From: Chrysomallon squamiferum
Taxonomy: Eukaryota > Mollusca > Gastropoda > Neomphalida > Peltospiridae
Assembly (NCBI GenBank): GCA_012295275.1
Contig: CM022671.1
Location: forward strand, 28,138,322 to 28,202,321
DNA: 64,000 nt
Direction: 5' to 3'
Part shown: positions 1 through 11,383 of the stretch, piece after piece
Numbering within the stretch: position 1 is the first letter of the stretch
Layout: every line of letters starts with the position of its first letter
Translations under genes and position numbers: made by a program
The notes under the pieces: model-generated
The model's input: the letters and a program-made list of their open reading frames with translations, nothing else
The model's database searches: none
Told to the model about the DNA's origin: nothing

Positions 1-234
1 TAAGTCTGTAAGATTGAAATTATATACCTGTATTATTTATCAGTTGCATATATTATGATTTTCTTAAAACTGTTGATATCAAACATTTTAGAAATTATAG
101 TTAGAATTCTTAACAGTTTATGTTTGAATTGTCTTGTCAGGCCTTTGTTTTTTATGTTTTTTTTATATCAAGTAATAATATTAATAAAATCCAAAAATGA
201 TGGTTTTAAAGTGATATATGTATTTTGTTGACAG

Positions 235-3200
235 AGTGATTTTGGCACTTTGAAAGTAACAGGATATTTACGTGGGCGAGCTCTGTCTGTGAATAGACTA
301 GTTCATCTGCCTGGTTGGGGTGACTTTCAGCTGAAACAAATAGATTCTCCAGCAGACCCATATCCTCTGTATTCAAAAACAGAAAAACGCAAAAGGAAAA
401 ATAGTATAGGAGAGGTAATGGTTAAAATGGGTTAAATTTCAGTGTTTTTGTTTTAAGATTCACCAAATTGTTACATTAAAGATAATTAAAATATAAAAGT
501 AATTTGAAGAGAGGAACCAACTACATAATCATACTAATTTGTGATTGTTGAAAATATTTTTGTAAACATTTTAAGTATGTGTCATTAAACTTCGACTTTA
601 TTTTTGTAGAACATTGCATACATAATTATTTATGATGGAAAAAATGCCAAAATCACTAATCTGACTTTGTAAATGTATTTTTAATTTTCATTATCTCACT
701 GCAGTTAGTTATGATTTCTTGTCATACAATATTTAATTATAATGTGATAGAAAAATACATTTACACACACTTATTTGTATTGTCACACTGATATTCTGAT
801 TTTTTTCTCTTCAGTATTTAAATATTAAATTTATTTAATTTTTTTTCAAATATTTAATTTTAGGACGATGCCAGTATGGAATCTGAAGACACAACTGATG
901 TCAGGGTATTGGCTGTAGCTGACCAGTCCAAACAAGAATCCCTGCAAGCCGAGGTCATTCCTGACCCACTTGAAGGAGAACAGACATGGCCAACAGATGA
1001 AGAACTTGCAGATGGTAATAATAAAAAATATACCTGTGTCTGAATCTCCTTCTCGTATGGAAATAATATTGATAATACCTTTACTATATTTGTAAACAAT
1101 ATTAAATGATTAAATTTTTCAGGAAGGACAAGCACTTGTAATCAAACTATTTTATAAAATATTGAATAATATTGTCTTTTGTTCCGTATATAATTATGTT
1201 TACCTTTCAAAGCTGAAAGAGAAGCTAAGAAGAAAGTCACCAAGCTAGTCCCCAAAGGAACTTCAGAATACCAGGCTTCATGGATTATAGATAGTGGCGA
1301 TGAAGCAGTGAGTATGCCAAATAAATCTTTGGACAAAATAAATATTATATTGATATCTTAAATTTTAAAAACTTTTTTAAAAAATTTAATTATTTTTATG
1401 TGCATTTTGGGAGAAAAGTTACTATTATTATTATTATTATTATTTTAATATGTTGTATTTTTCTTGAGATTCTGAAATATTATTTAAAACAAATTTTTTT
1501 TTTAGAATTTAAATCTAAAGGAAAATATTTTAAATAATAATACAATATTATTAAAGATGATTGTTAAAGCCATTACCATAATCTGTTATATTGTTGAAGT
1601 AAGAAGCGTCTTCAGAATAGATGGAGTTATATCTTATTTTGACAGAATGCTGAAGATGATGATGATAGCTCAGATGATGATATGGATGCAGACATGCAGG
1701 AAGCAGAGGAAGAGGAGGATTCTGATGAAGAAAAACAGTCGGAAATGGCCGAAGATAATGAGGAATATGACACAGTGAGTTTTTGTTTTCTTCCTCATTA
1801 GTTTATTTTCTTACATCACCATTGTTTCTTTTGTTTGTTTCCATTCTAAATGAAGTAGAAATTGCAGACAGATGTATATATCATTTTATAGCGAAATTAG
1901 CTGATAACATCATGTTTGTCAGCAATGAAACTACTATAAATGTTAGCAGACCCACAGAATTTAAATTTAAATTTGTGACCAGTACATTTTGTTCTTTTTA
2001 TAAATATAATTTTTAACATTAAAACATAATAATAATAACAAAATCAAAAATAAATTAGAATAAACAGAATGAACAACCAGTAAATGATGTTTATTTAAAA
2101 AAAAAAAATTTGTACCTTGTTTTATATTACATACCAGATTTATTTTTTTGTTCCTAAATTTTCTTGTAAGCATGTTATTTTAACCAGTTAATATTAATTT
2201 TTCAGATGACTATAACTGAAGGAGATGATGCTGCAAACTATGATGCAGCAATGGATTTAGATGAAGAACAGAGGATGTAAGAATTACATTTGACATTTAT
2301 ATTACTGTTCTGGTCTTTGTAATTAAGAACGTTTCTGTTGTGAAAACAGAATCATGGCATGTTTATTCACCATTCTAAATTGGAAAAAAATAATGAAAAT
2401 GTTTGTAAAGTAGTCTGCAGCAAATGCAACTGTTTAAGTTTATAATGCAGGATCAACTGCAGGCTTTTATTAGTTTAATATTGTGGGGTTTTTTATATTT
2501 GATATTATTTTAGGTTAGAAAAGATCAAAGAAGAAAAACTGAATCAGATGTTTCCAGATGAAGTAGATACTCCTGTTGACCAGTCTGCTAGACAGAGATT
2601 TGCAAGGTGTGGTTTTCATATTTATAAAAAAAAAAAAAAAAAAAAAAAACATTTTTAAATAAATTACTTGAAGTTTGAAAAACAAATGAAAGTAGCGATG
2701 CAGGATTGTTGTAGATTACAATTATGCTGATTAAAAATTACCATTTCTCTGTCAATATATTGATCTATATGGCATAATCTCATTATCTTATGTACGTTTT
2801 GTTCAATTAAAATATTTATTTTTTATATTTTTTTTTATTTATTTAAGTAATAGAATTTGAAATCAGACTGTTGAAAAATAAAATAATATCTTATTTATTT
2901 GAAAGTTTTAATGTTTTTTCACATCAATATATTCGCAGATATCGAGGTTTAAAAAGTTTCAGGACATCACCATGGGATCCAAAAGAAAATCTTCCTAGTG
3001 ATTATGCCAGAATCTATCAGTTTGAAAACTTTGCCAGAACTAGAAAAAGATGTTTGGCTGAAGACCCAGAAGATGGAGCTTTGGTACAAACAAATTTCCT
3101 GTCTTCCTTTTATTGCATAATACAAAATAACATACTCTAAAGTAAAAGTAAAATATGACATTTTTTTTTTAACAAATAATTACATTCACTGTTACTTGTA

Positions 3201-5715
3201 TATGATTATAACTAATATTTTATAATATGAAAAGTTGATTCGAGGCAGATTATAACCTTATATATATATTTGCAAATATTCAGTCTCTGTAGCAACTGTA
3301 CAACATAATATTTTTTCCCTTTTTATCTGATTTAAAAAAAAACAAAGAAAGAAAGAAATTCTTTTGCTTGGATTACTGTATAACTAGACATTTTTTAATT
3401 TAAAATGATTAAATATAAATATATGTATGTATGTGAAGCTATTTCTTGTAAATGTATGACTATTTACATTTTACTGTTTATTTTACTAAATAATTAAACT
3501 TTTTTGTTTGTTTGTTTTATAGGCTGGCTGGTTTATTACTGTTCATGTGGCAAATGTTCCAAAAGCTTTTATGGGTAAATCCAATAAAATATTTATCTTT
3601 GCATGCCTCAAAAAAGTAACTCCATAGGAAAATAAAAATTATTTTGAAACTCTTCATGAAAATATATTTAATAATATCTGCACTTTCAGTCTAATCTAAA
3701 TTTGAATGTATCTATGGATTAATGGATATTTTAAAGTCGTACCCTGTCCAGTCCTTTAATAAGTATTGAAAATATGAGACTTTTTACATAAAATAAACAA
3801 AATATTTTTCTGTCTTTTCACTAAAATTGTATTATTTTTATATCTGTGTTTGCAGAAAATTACAAGCCTGGAACTCCAGTGGTTTTATTTGGGTTATTAC
3901 CCCATGAACACAAAATATCAGTCATGCACTTTGTTATAAAAAAACTGCCTGCTGTCACAGAGCCAGTGAAGTCAAAAGAGCGATTTGTGTTCCATGTTGG
4001 ATATCGAAGATTCTCAGCTTGCCCAATTTTCTCTCAGCACACAACTGGTAATAAACATAAGGTTGGTGTCATCCTGTTGAAATATTAGAGATTAGCTTTG
4101 TTATTTTTTTTGTTTTGCTTCTGTCACTGCAGATTGGGAAGTTTAAATTATAAGTATTGGAATTAATGTATTCACATACAGACTGAAAATGTTCTGTCGG
4201 TTTACAGCTGGTAGTAAAATAGAAGGTGTTTGCCGATATATTTATAAATAAAAATATGTTGTGGCATAAGAATGACTGATCTCGTTTAAAAAAAAAAAAA
4301 TGTCCACATTTTTCTTCAGTTTGAACGTTTTCTTCCTCCTGATGCAGCAACAGTTGCCACAGTTTATGCTCCAGTGATGTTTCCTCCAGCACCTGTGCTT
4401 GTTTTTAAAGAGACACCAGAAGGTATTGACATTAACTTCATAAAAATAGATCCACTAGCATTTTTGATATTGACTCATTTTAACATTATTTCTGTAATGA
4501 ATATAAATTTTTCAAAATTAAAAAAAAATTAATAAAAAAAAATTTCATAAACGGTAGAAATGCATTTATGGTTGCTCAGTCTTCAACATGCTTGTAATCA
4601 TCATAAATGAGGAAAATGGATTGGAGCACAGTTTAAAAATTTTGTTACTTCCTATAGTCTTTTTTTCAAGATTACATTTTTATGTAATGAGTGTGTGACC
4701 AGATATATTTTATTTTATTTTGTGTACTGTGCAGGTCTTCATCAGATAATTGCCAAGGGATCTTTGCTTTCTGTCAATCCTGATAGAATTGTGGTCAAAC
4801 GAATTGTTCTTAGTGGATACCCATGCAAAATTTTGAAGAGATCAGCAGTCATCAGATACATGTTTTTCAGCAGAGGTTAACAACTTTAAAATGATACTTA
4901 TAATGAGGAAAGACATTCACTTTCTTGCAGATAGATAAATTTATTTTTGTGCCATACTCCAAAAAATAAACACCTCAGAACAATTGAATTCTGATGAATA
5001 GAAGCAAGAAAATATTTTCAGTTGTTATAATGTATATGCAACTGTAAAAATTTCTAAAAGCTGGCTATAAATATATTTCAGTATTTACAGTTGTTACACA
5101 AGAAATAATTTTTGTTTTGAATTAATTTATTAACTGATTTTTCATTTTCCTTTGCAGAAGACATTTTGTGGTTTAAACCAGTGGAACTGAGAACAAAATG
5201 GGGAAGGAGGGGACACATAAGAGAACCTTTAGGTTGGAATTTTTTTATATATATAAATCAAGATACATAATACAAGGTTTCTGTTAAATTAATATAAAAT
5301 AATTTTAGAATTATGAATTAATTTATTTTTATACCAAAATGACAAAATAAAATATATCTTTTCAAATGGAATGACCAAAAAAGAAAAAAGTTTTAAGATA
5401 ATAAAAATTAACTTTTCATGAATTGTAAATACTTTCAATAGTTTTTAAACTTCAACTGTTTGATAAAATTACTTGCAATTGATCATTGTATTCTTTATCT
5501 GCACTTTTTTTATTTCAGGAACCCATGGTCACATGAAATGTGTTTTTGATGGCAGTTTGAAATCACAAGACACCATTTTAATGAATCTCTACAAGCGCAT
5601 GTACCCAAAATGGACATACAACCCCTACGTTGCAAAACCACTAGCTATCAAAGATTATACACAGGAAACAAATAATGTAACAGGAGAAGGACAAGCATAT
5701 GAAATGTTTGAATAA
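235..5715 (+). CDS. TSR1: Pre-rRNA-processing protein TSR1 homolog (5' end outside window)
   Basis: TSR1 is a GTPase-like but inactive factor of the BMS1/TSR1 family that associates with pre-40S ribosomal particles in the nucleolus and cytoplasm and supports small-subunit maturation. Thirteen exons are seen: 235-414, 864-1014, 1213-1307, 1646-1774, 2206-2276, 2514-2606, 2939-3083, 3523-3574, 3856-4061, 4320-4422, 4735-4875, 5158-5232, 5519-5715 (about 545 residues; the human protein is about 800, so roughly the first third lies upstream). Recognisable blocks are [67 protein letters not shown] and GTHGHMKC, typical of the C-terminal RIBIOP_C region. An acidic stretch rich in Asp/Glu (1646-1774) corresponds to the acidic linker of the family. 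All exon phases join without a frameshift. The stop codon TAA overlaps an AATAAA (5711-5716), and more AATAAA copies follow. Confidence 0.95.
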
Positions 5716-5739
5716 ACATTTTTAATAAAAGAAAATAAA
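5711..5739 (+). terminator. Poly(A) signal cluster after TSR1
   Basis: Three AATAAA hexamers (5711-5716, 5724-5729, 5734-5739) lie at and just after the TSR1 stop codon. The first shares bases with the stop. Which one is used cannot be told from sequence. Confidence 0.5.
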
Positions 5740-6324
5740 TTTTAAAAAGTGGAACATCTGTGTAAGCTTTTATAAAATAGTGTACATTTAGAATAGAATG
5801 ATGTGCCCAAACATAACTTGATAATGCTGATTTGGATATATTGTACAAATAAATTGTTTACCTCCAGTTTTCAGGCTTTGAATTTGATAGTGGTGGTTAT
5901 ACATTTGTTACAGAAAAATTTATTTTAAAAATCTTGCCAATTATCTCCTAAGAGTGGAAGTCATCTCTGACAAATCAGTGTGACTAAAACAAATAAACCA
6001 GCCAGCCTATAAAACAAACAAACAAAAAAGCTTTCTTTTATTTATACATTTTACTAAAATTTAAAGGATATTCTTTTTCACTAATTGCCAATATTAACTT
6101 CAGCTGCTGATCAACTATTATTTCCTGCCTGAATAAGATAGAAAGCAACCACATATCACGTTTATTTTGAAATCTGTTCTGTATTCTCACAATTCAGAAC
6201 AGCTCACCAGATACAATCAGGAAAATATCTCAGAAACATCACAATAAAACAATTTTTGTTTAACAGAGAGAACACAATTTCCTCAGCAGATGCTTGAAGA
6301 TTCTTGATAGTTCTGTTTAGAAAA
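5716..6324. other. Tail-to-tail intergenic space TSR1/LIN37
   Basis: About 600 bp of AT-rich sequence separates the convergent stop codons of TSR1 (+) and LIN37 (-). It must hold both 3' UTRs. No further open frame or recognisable repeat was seen beyond the poly(A) signals near 5711-5739. Confidence 0.6.
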
Positions 6325-8721
6325 CTAAGTTTCTTTGCACTGTCTGTCAAACATTTCTTTCAGCAAAGTCAGACTGTCACTATATCGAAGCTCGTTTATA
6401 AAGGCCTGGTTACGCCATCTGAAATGGTAAATGGTGTCATTTAAATCTGATGGATATTATGAAAAAAGAAAAAAGAAAATTTCACTTTGTGGACTGGAAT
6501 ATTATTGTTAATTGGAATATAAAACTCTTACCCAAGTAATAGCACAGAAACTGTTTTCAAATTATGAACAAAAATTATAAGATAATTCTATAATGTTAAG
6601 AATTTTATATTGGCCATATATACCTGGCTCTGATCTGCTTCCATCTCTCCATATGATTCAACAGTAGTTGTTCTGGACGTGTAGCTAAACCAGGATCCTG
6701 TAAAAATAGACTACTCAGTTACATAACAGTTCATAAATTTGATTTTGTGTGAATGTATGTATGTATGTATGTTTGTATGTATGTGTATTTTTACCTTGCT
6801 CGTCAACAGAATTAAAATAACATGTATGAAATAACATTTCATAAATTTTATATATATAAACTGTTTCAAATATTAAAAACATCAAACATTTTTTAATGCA
6901 AAAGGAAAAAATAAAGAAATTGTTTCTAGTAGTATTATCCTTGTTCATATGAAGAAAACATTTTTGGATTTATGATATAAATATTAAATGTACTTTTTAA
7001 GAAATGTTTGAAAACTTAAAGAATAATGGAATGAGTTAAATACAACTTACAGCATGGATGTCCAGACTTGGGTCTGTCTGGGGTAGTGGTTCTGGTATGC
7101 GCTGGTCTCGATAAACTTCAGAGGTTTCTTGTTTTACAGGGGGTGGCATTGTGTAAACATCAGGAAATTTTTCACTACCCTTAATGTTCAAAACAAACAG
7201 TGAAACTACTTGTGAATGTCAGTATTACAATACGCATCCTGAATTCAAACTCTATCAAAAAAAACATTTTCATAATCAAATTCCGTTATCTAAATACTAT
7301 TAAATTAAAAAACTGCATAAATAATCGAAGTAAATGAGATTTGAATTTCTTATTATTTATGAACACTTATTTTAAAGTCACAATGAGATCCTTTGACAAA
7401 GCTTTTTGAGAAATATTATAAAAGACAGCTGTGTAATGTGTCACAGGTTGAGATCACCTGTGCCCAAGTATTACATTTCTTATCACAACAGTTTAAATGT
7501 TTTTCTCATCATGATACATTTACAACAAAAAGGCTTTATTATTTACCTCTTCATCTTGAGTACTGTGTGTCTCTGGGGTTGGTGAACGTTCCCGTACATC
7601 TGATTCTTTGACACCTGGATTGTTCTTCATCCATGCTCTGCATATTGGATACAGAGGTGTTGATTCGTCAAACTGAGCCAGATCCACACTGCGATCAAAC
7701 AATTTCATCACATATGTATCTGTGAAAAAAGAAAAACAAATTACAATAAAATGCTGTTACCTTTTTCCACTGAGCACTTAAAAGTTTATCAAAATAAAAA
7801 GACCTTTACGTCAATATACCATTATCCAAAACTCTGAAAACTGAAATGCTACCAAAATTTTTTAAAATTTTTGCTTCTCAAAATGGAGGATAACTCAAAT
7901 ATAAATTGGACACTTTTTAATTATGAGGATACAAAAGCTTTGTCTAATTTACTCACGCTGCTGCTGAGCTAAATCAAAATCAAGATCTTCTTTTCGTTTT
8001 CTCTTTCTGTAACTTTTCCCTGAGGATTTGCGAGGAGAAACTGCAGGAGAAGCAGACCTAGAACAAAATAATTTAACACTAGAATGTAGTAATGTGGATT
8101 CCATATCATACCACTATTTTATTTAAGAAAAATAATATAGAATAAACTGCATTAACAATTTAGATGAACCTTTTTCTCAAATAGTCGTATTTTGTTTTCA
8201 TAAATCTTCTTAGATAACTATTCAGAAACTATTCAGAAACTATCCCTAACATATTCAGAAATGCAAAGGAACAAAAACAAAAAAGTAAATTCATGTTACC
8301 CACCCAACTGGCACATCTGGCTGACTGCTAGTTCCTTCATCCTCACTTTCCGGCTGACTGAAAATGACAAATCACACAACTATTAGAAGCAAATAAACAT
8401 TCACATTTAGAGCATATAATATATTAATAACAGATATAGCTAAAATCTCTTTAAAAATTGTCTTCTATAAACATTTTGATTTTCAAATGTGTTTCATGCT
8501 GCTTCTGTTACCTTGTTTGTTATAAAAACTATAAGCCTACAGATTTTCTATTTTTAAAAATATGCTGATATTAGTAACATTTCTGTGTTTGGAATACCGA
8601 AGTTCTTTCATATTATCTCAGTTTATTAAGTTATCAAAATACGATCCAAACCTTTCATCTTTTTTGTCTACTAAATGTTGCAGTGTTGCTCCTAATCGAG
8701 ATCTGGCTGTTGCAACCTCGG
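6325..8721 (-). CDS. LIN37: Protein lin-37 homolog (DREAM/MuvB subunit), first exon not found
   Basis: LIN37 is a subunit of the MuvB core, which with p130/E2F4 (DREAM) or B-MYB represses or activates cell-cycle genes in the nucleus. Exons in transcript order: 8721-8652, 8357-8304, 8057-7957, 7719-7547, 7179-7051, 6697-6624, 6418-6325 (about 231 residues; human 246). The diagnostic block is [16 protein letters not shown] followed by [16 protein letters not shown] (7547-7719). The C-terminal helix motif [13 protein letters not shown] and [13 protein letters not shown] are also present, and a basic [10 protein letters not shown] segment could be a nuclear localisation signal. The first visible exon needs one base from an upstream exon. 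The human protein has only about 14 further residues, so one short 5' exon is missing. An ATG at 10023 (minus) opening MAA with a weak donor is one unproven candidate. The 8304 junction uses donor gtgggt, chosen because only it keeps the frame. Confidence 0.9.
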
Positions 8722-9484
8722 CTGAGATACAAATTAATTAAAACATATTAGTATTTTATTGTAGCTATTTGAAGGGTGAAAGAAAATTTGTTTCTAGCAG
8801 AGACACAGGATATAAATAATCTATGTAACTGAATAAAATAAGATATAATATTTTTTTTCTAGCTAATGGGAGTTTCCCCAAGTTGTGGCATAAATGTTTG
8901 AGTTTTCCTATCTATAGGAAATTCTTTCATCACTTGTAAGTATAGAATAAAAAAAATAGACATTAAGTAGGCATTTTCATTATGGTACAATCCAATGCTG
9001 TCAAGAAAGCAATACATGAATGCAAATGACATTTAAGATATTGTAATAAAAGTGGCCTTCCTACATGGAAAAATCTGAATGACATTTTGTCATTTCTTGA
9101 ATGTGGTCAACATCATTGCGATAAAAAAAAATGTGTTGTTGTTGAAAAAAATATCAGTTCTATATGTAGAAATGTATAATGAATGGTCCAAAAATTGTTT
9201 TAAATCTAGAATGCAGGAGATATATTTCCCTGCATTCTGGGAAGTAAATTGACAAGGGAGATAAGTGTCTATCAGAAAGGATCTGCTGAAAAGTGAATGA
9301 TACTTGTTATGTTACAGCACATTTTTACAACATGGGACCTGCCATAACTGCAAAAACGTCATACAGTTCTCACAGTCAGGCTATTTTTTTTATTTGCTTT
9401 ACGTGTTCATGGGCAGACCTTGGCAGAGTATGGGAGTGCACGTGTGCGTATGTGTGTGTATGTATAAATAAAAAAAAATTAACA

Positions 9485-9523
<39 letters not shown>

Positions 9524-11360
9524 TGGCTTTTTGCCAATGACCATTAAATATATATATAAATATATCTATTCACATCTATCGACACAATTCAGATGATGAG
9601 ATATTATGTGATTCACTGATTGTAGAAATTGTGCTCTTTCAAGTCTTTGCATTTGAATAAAAACATTTAACATTTTAACTGTTTAATTTTTCATGAACGT
9701 GCTTAATTAAAACCAAAGACATTTTGTTTAAATGCAAACAAAACTAATTTATGATTCATATCGCCAAAAGCGGTCCATGTTTAACATTTAAGTTGACAAT
9801 GACATGCCGCAGTAATTAATGATTTAAATTAAAATTAAAGCTCAAAACAATTCCCAAGAAACGTTGTATTGGCTATTTGGCAATTCGGGGTCGCAATCGC
9901 AATCGGTCTGCTGTCAATTCAAATTAGCTGTATCTATTTTTCTAGTATACTTAATTCTGTTTACCATGTTTATGTTTTGTCGTCATTATATTGTAGTGGC
10001 TTTCACTTTAGACAAGCCGCCATTAAGAACCTAGATTTCTCTTACAATTGTTTTGATTGGTTACAGAAATGAAAAATTGTAAGCATAACGATGATTTGCC
10101 ACTTTGTTTTGAAATTTCATTGGTGTTTTGCAACAAAATGGAAGTGTAAGTAAAGAAAAGCTTATTATTTATAAATTATTATATCAGTAATGATATTACA
10201 CTATTTAAGTTATTTTATGTTTTATATCCAGGTCAGTTAAATTCAACTTGTAAATAACGATTTGTAATTAGATCGTTTCAAAACAAGATTTTGTCAGGTA
10301 CATATTTATTATTCATTTTGCTTTTTATTATCGATGTTTTTTCGAACATTACCTTTTTTCGCATTCGCGGTATTGCTATTACTTATGTTTTTTTCGCTAT
10401 CTGCATGTAATTAATTACATATAATCAATATATTTATAAATGAGATGGATACAGATCTCCCAGTATTTATATTTTTAAAAAATATGTCTTCTTTTCTTAT
10501 TCTGATAATAATTCTAAATTCAATTTCTATTTTCGTATGAAATATTTACTAGTTAAAGTAGTTTCGATTCTTCAGTCTGTTATTATTTTATTCGTAATAG
10601 ATTGATTATTAATACACATGTATTTTATTTTAATTTTAATTTTCATTTGTTTATCTATAATTTTTTTTTTTTTCTTTGTTGGTATATTGACACTAATTAT
10701 TTTTGTACATAAACAAATTTGTATCTATTTTTACTTGAAAAATACGATTATAGAAAAATAATTAAATTTTATTTTCATCTTAAAGGTTGGATTCTTCTTC
10801 TTATTATTATTATTATTTTATTTTATTTTATTTTATTTACTTATTTATTAACTAATTCATTCATTAATTCAGTATCAGTGCTTTTGAATAAAAAAAAATA
10901 AAAATAAAAGGTAATATGTATGTCATAATTTGTATATGGTAACAATTCTGGATCATAAAATTATAACTATTCTGGAATTTGGACAAAATGTAAAAACAAT
11001 TATATTGTGTTTCTATTTCCTTATTTGTCCTTTCAAAAGCACATAACATTGTATCCTCAGTTCAATTTAGTTTCAGTTTCCTGGATTTACGTCATTATAT
11101 AGATTCTTTTTCCTGCTGTCAGGATTGATGATCAGTCTTTAACTGAAGGAAAGAAGAAGAAATATTCAAATAATTTGCTGTAACCTGCAAGTTTGTTAAC
11201 ATGTCATGTATATTATTTTTATATAACTTTATATAGATATTGGATATAAAGATATAGATATTATACAGTAATAATCAGTTTTTAGTTTCAGTTTTCATTT
11301 CCTGTTAGTCATACATCAAATGAAAATGCTGAAGTAAATGATTCTGATTATTTTTTTCAG
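8722..11360. promoter_or_regulatory. Head-to-head region between LIN37 and HDAC11
   Basis: About 2.6 kb separates the first recognised LIN37 exon (-) and the first HDAC11 coding exon (+). It should hold the missing LIN37 5' exon and HDAC11 5' UTR exon(s). ATTGG pentamers (reverse CCAAT boxes) lie near 9868, 10056 and 10119, and a TTTGAA is at 10108-10113. A possible 5' exon of HDAC11 ends at a consensus gtaagt just after ATGGAAGT (ATG at 10138). Joined to 11361 it would give only a short upstream ORF. An AAT microsatellite sits at 9488-9522 and a 10-bp-arm hairpin at 9208-9238. The transcription start sites cannot be placed. Confidence 0.4.
9488..9522. repeat. (AAT)n microsatellite
   Basis: About 35 bp of uninterrupted AAT units in the LIN37/HDAC11 intergenic region. 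Confidence 0.9.
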
Positions 11361-11383
11361 ATGTTCTGAAACTTTTCTTCTAC

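Noticed and set aside
10108-10113. TTTGAA as a CHR element for LIN37/HDAC11
   Set aside because: MuvB binds this hexamer and a CCAAT box is near, but in such AT-rich DNA the hexamer is expected often by chance.
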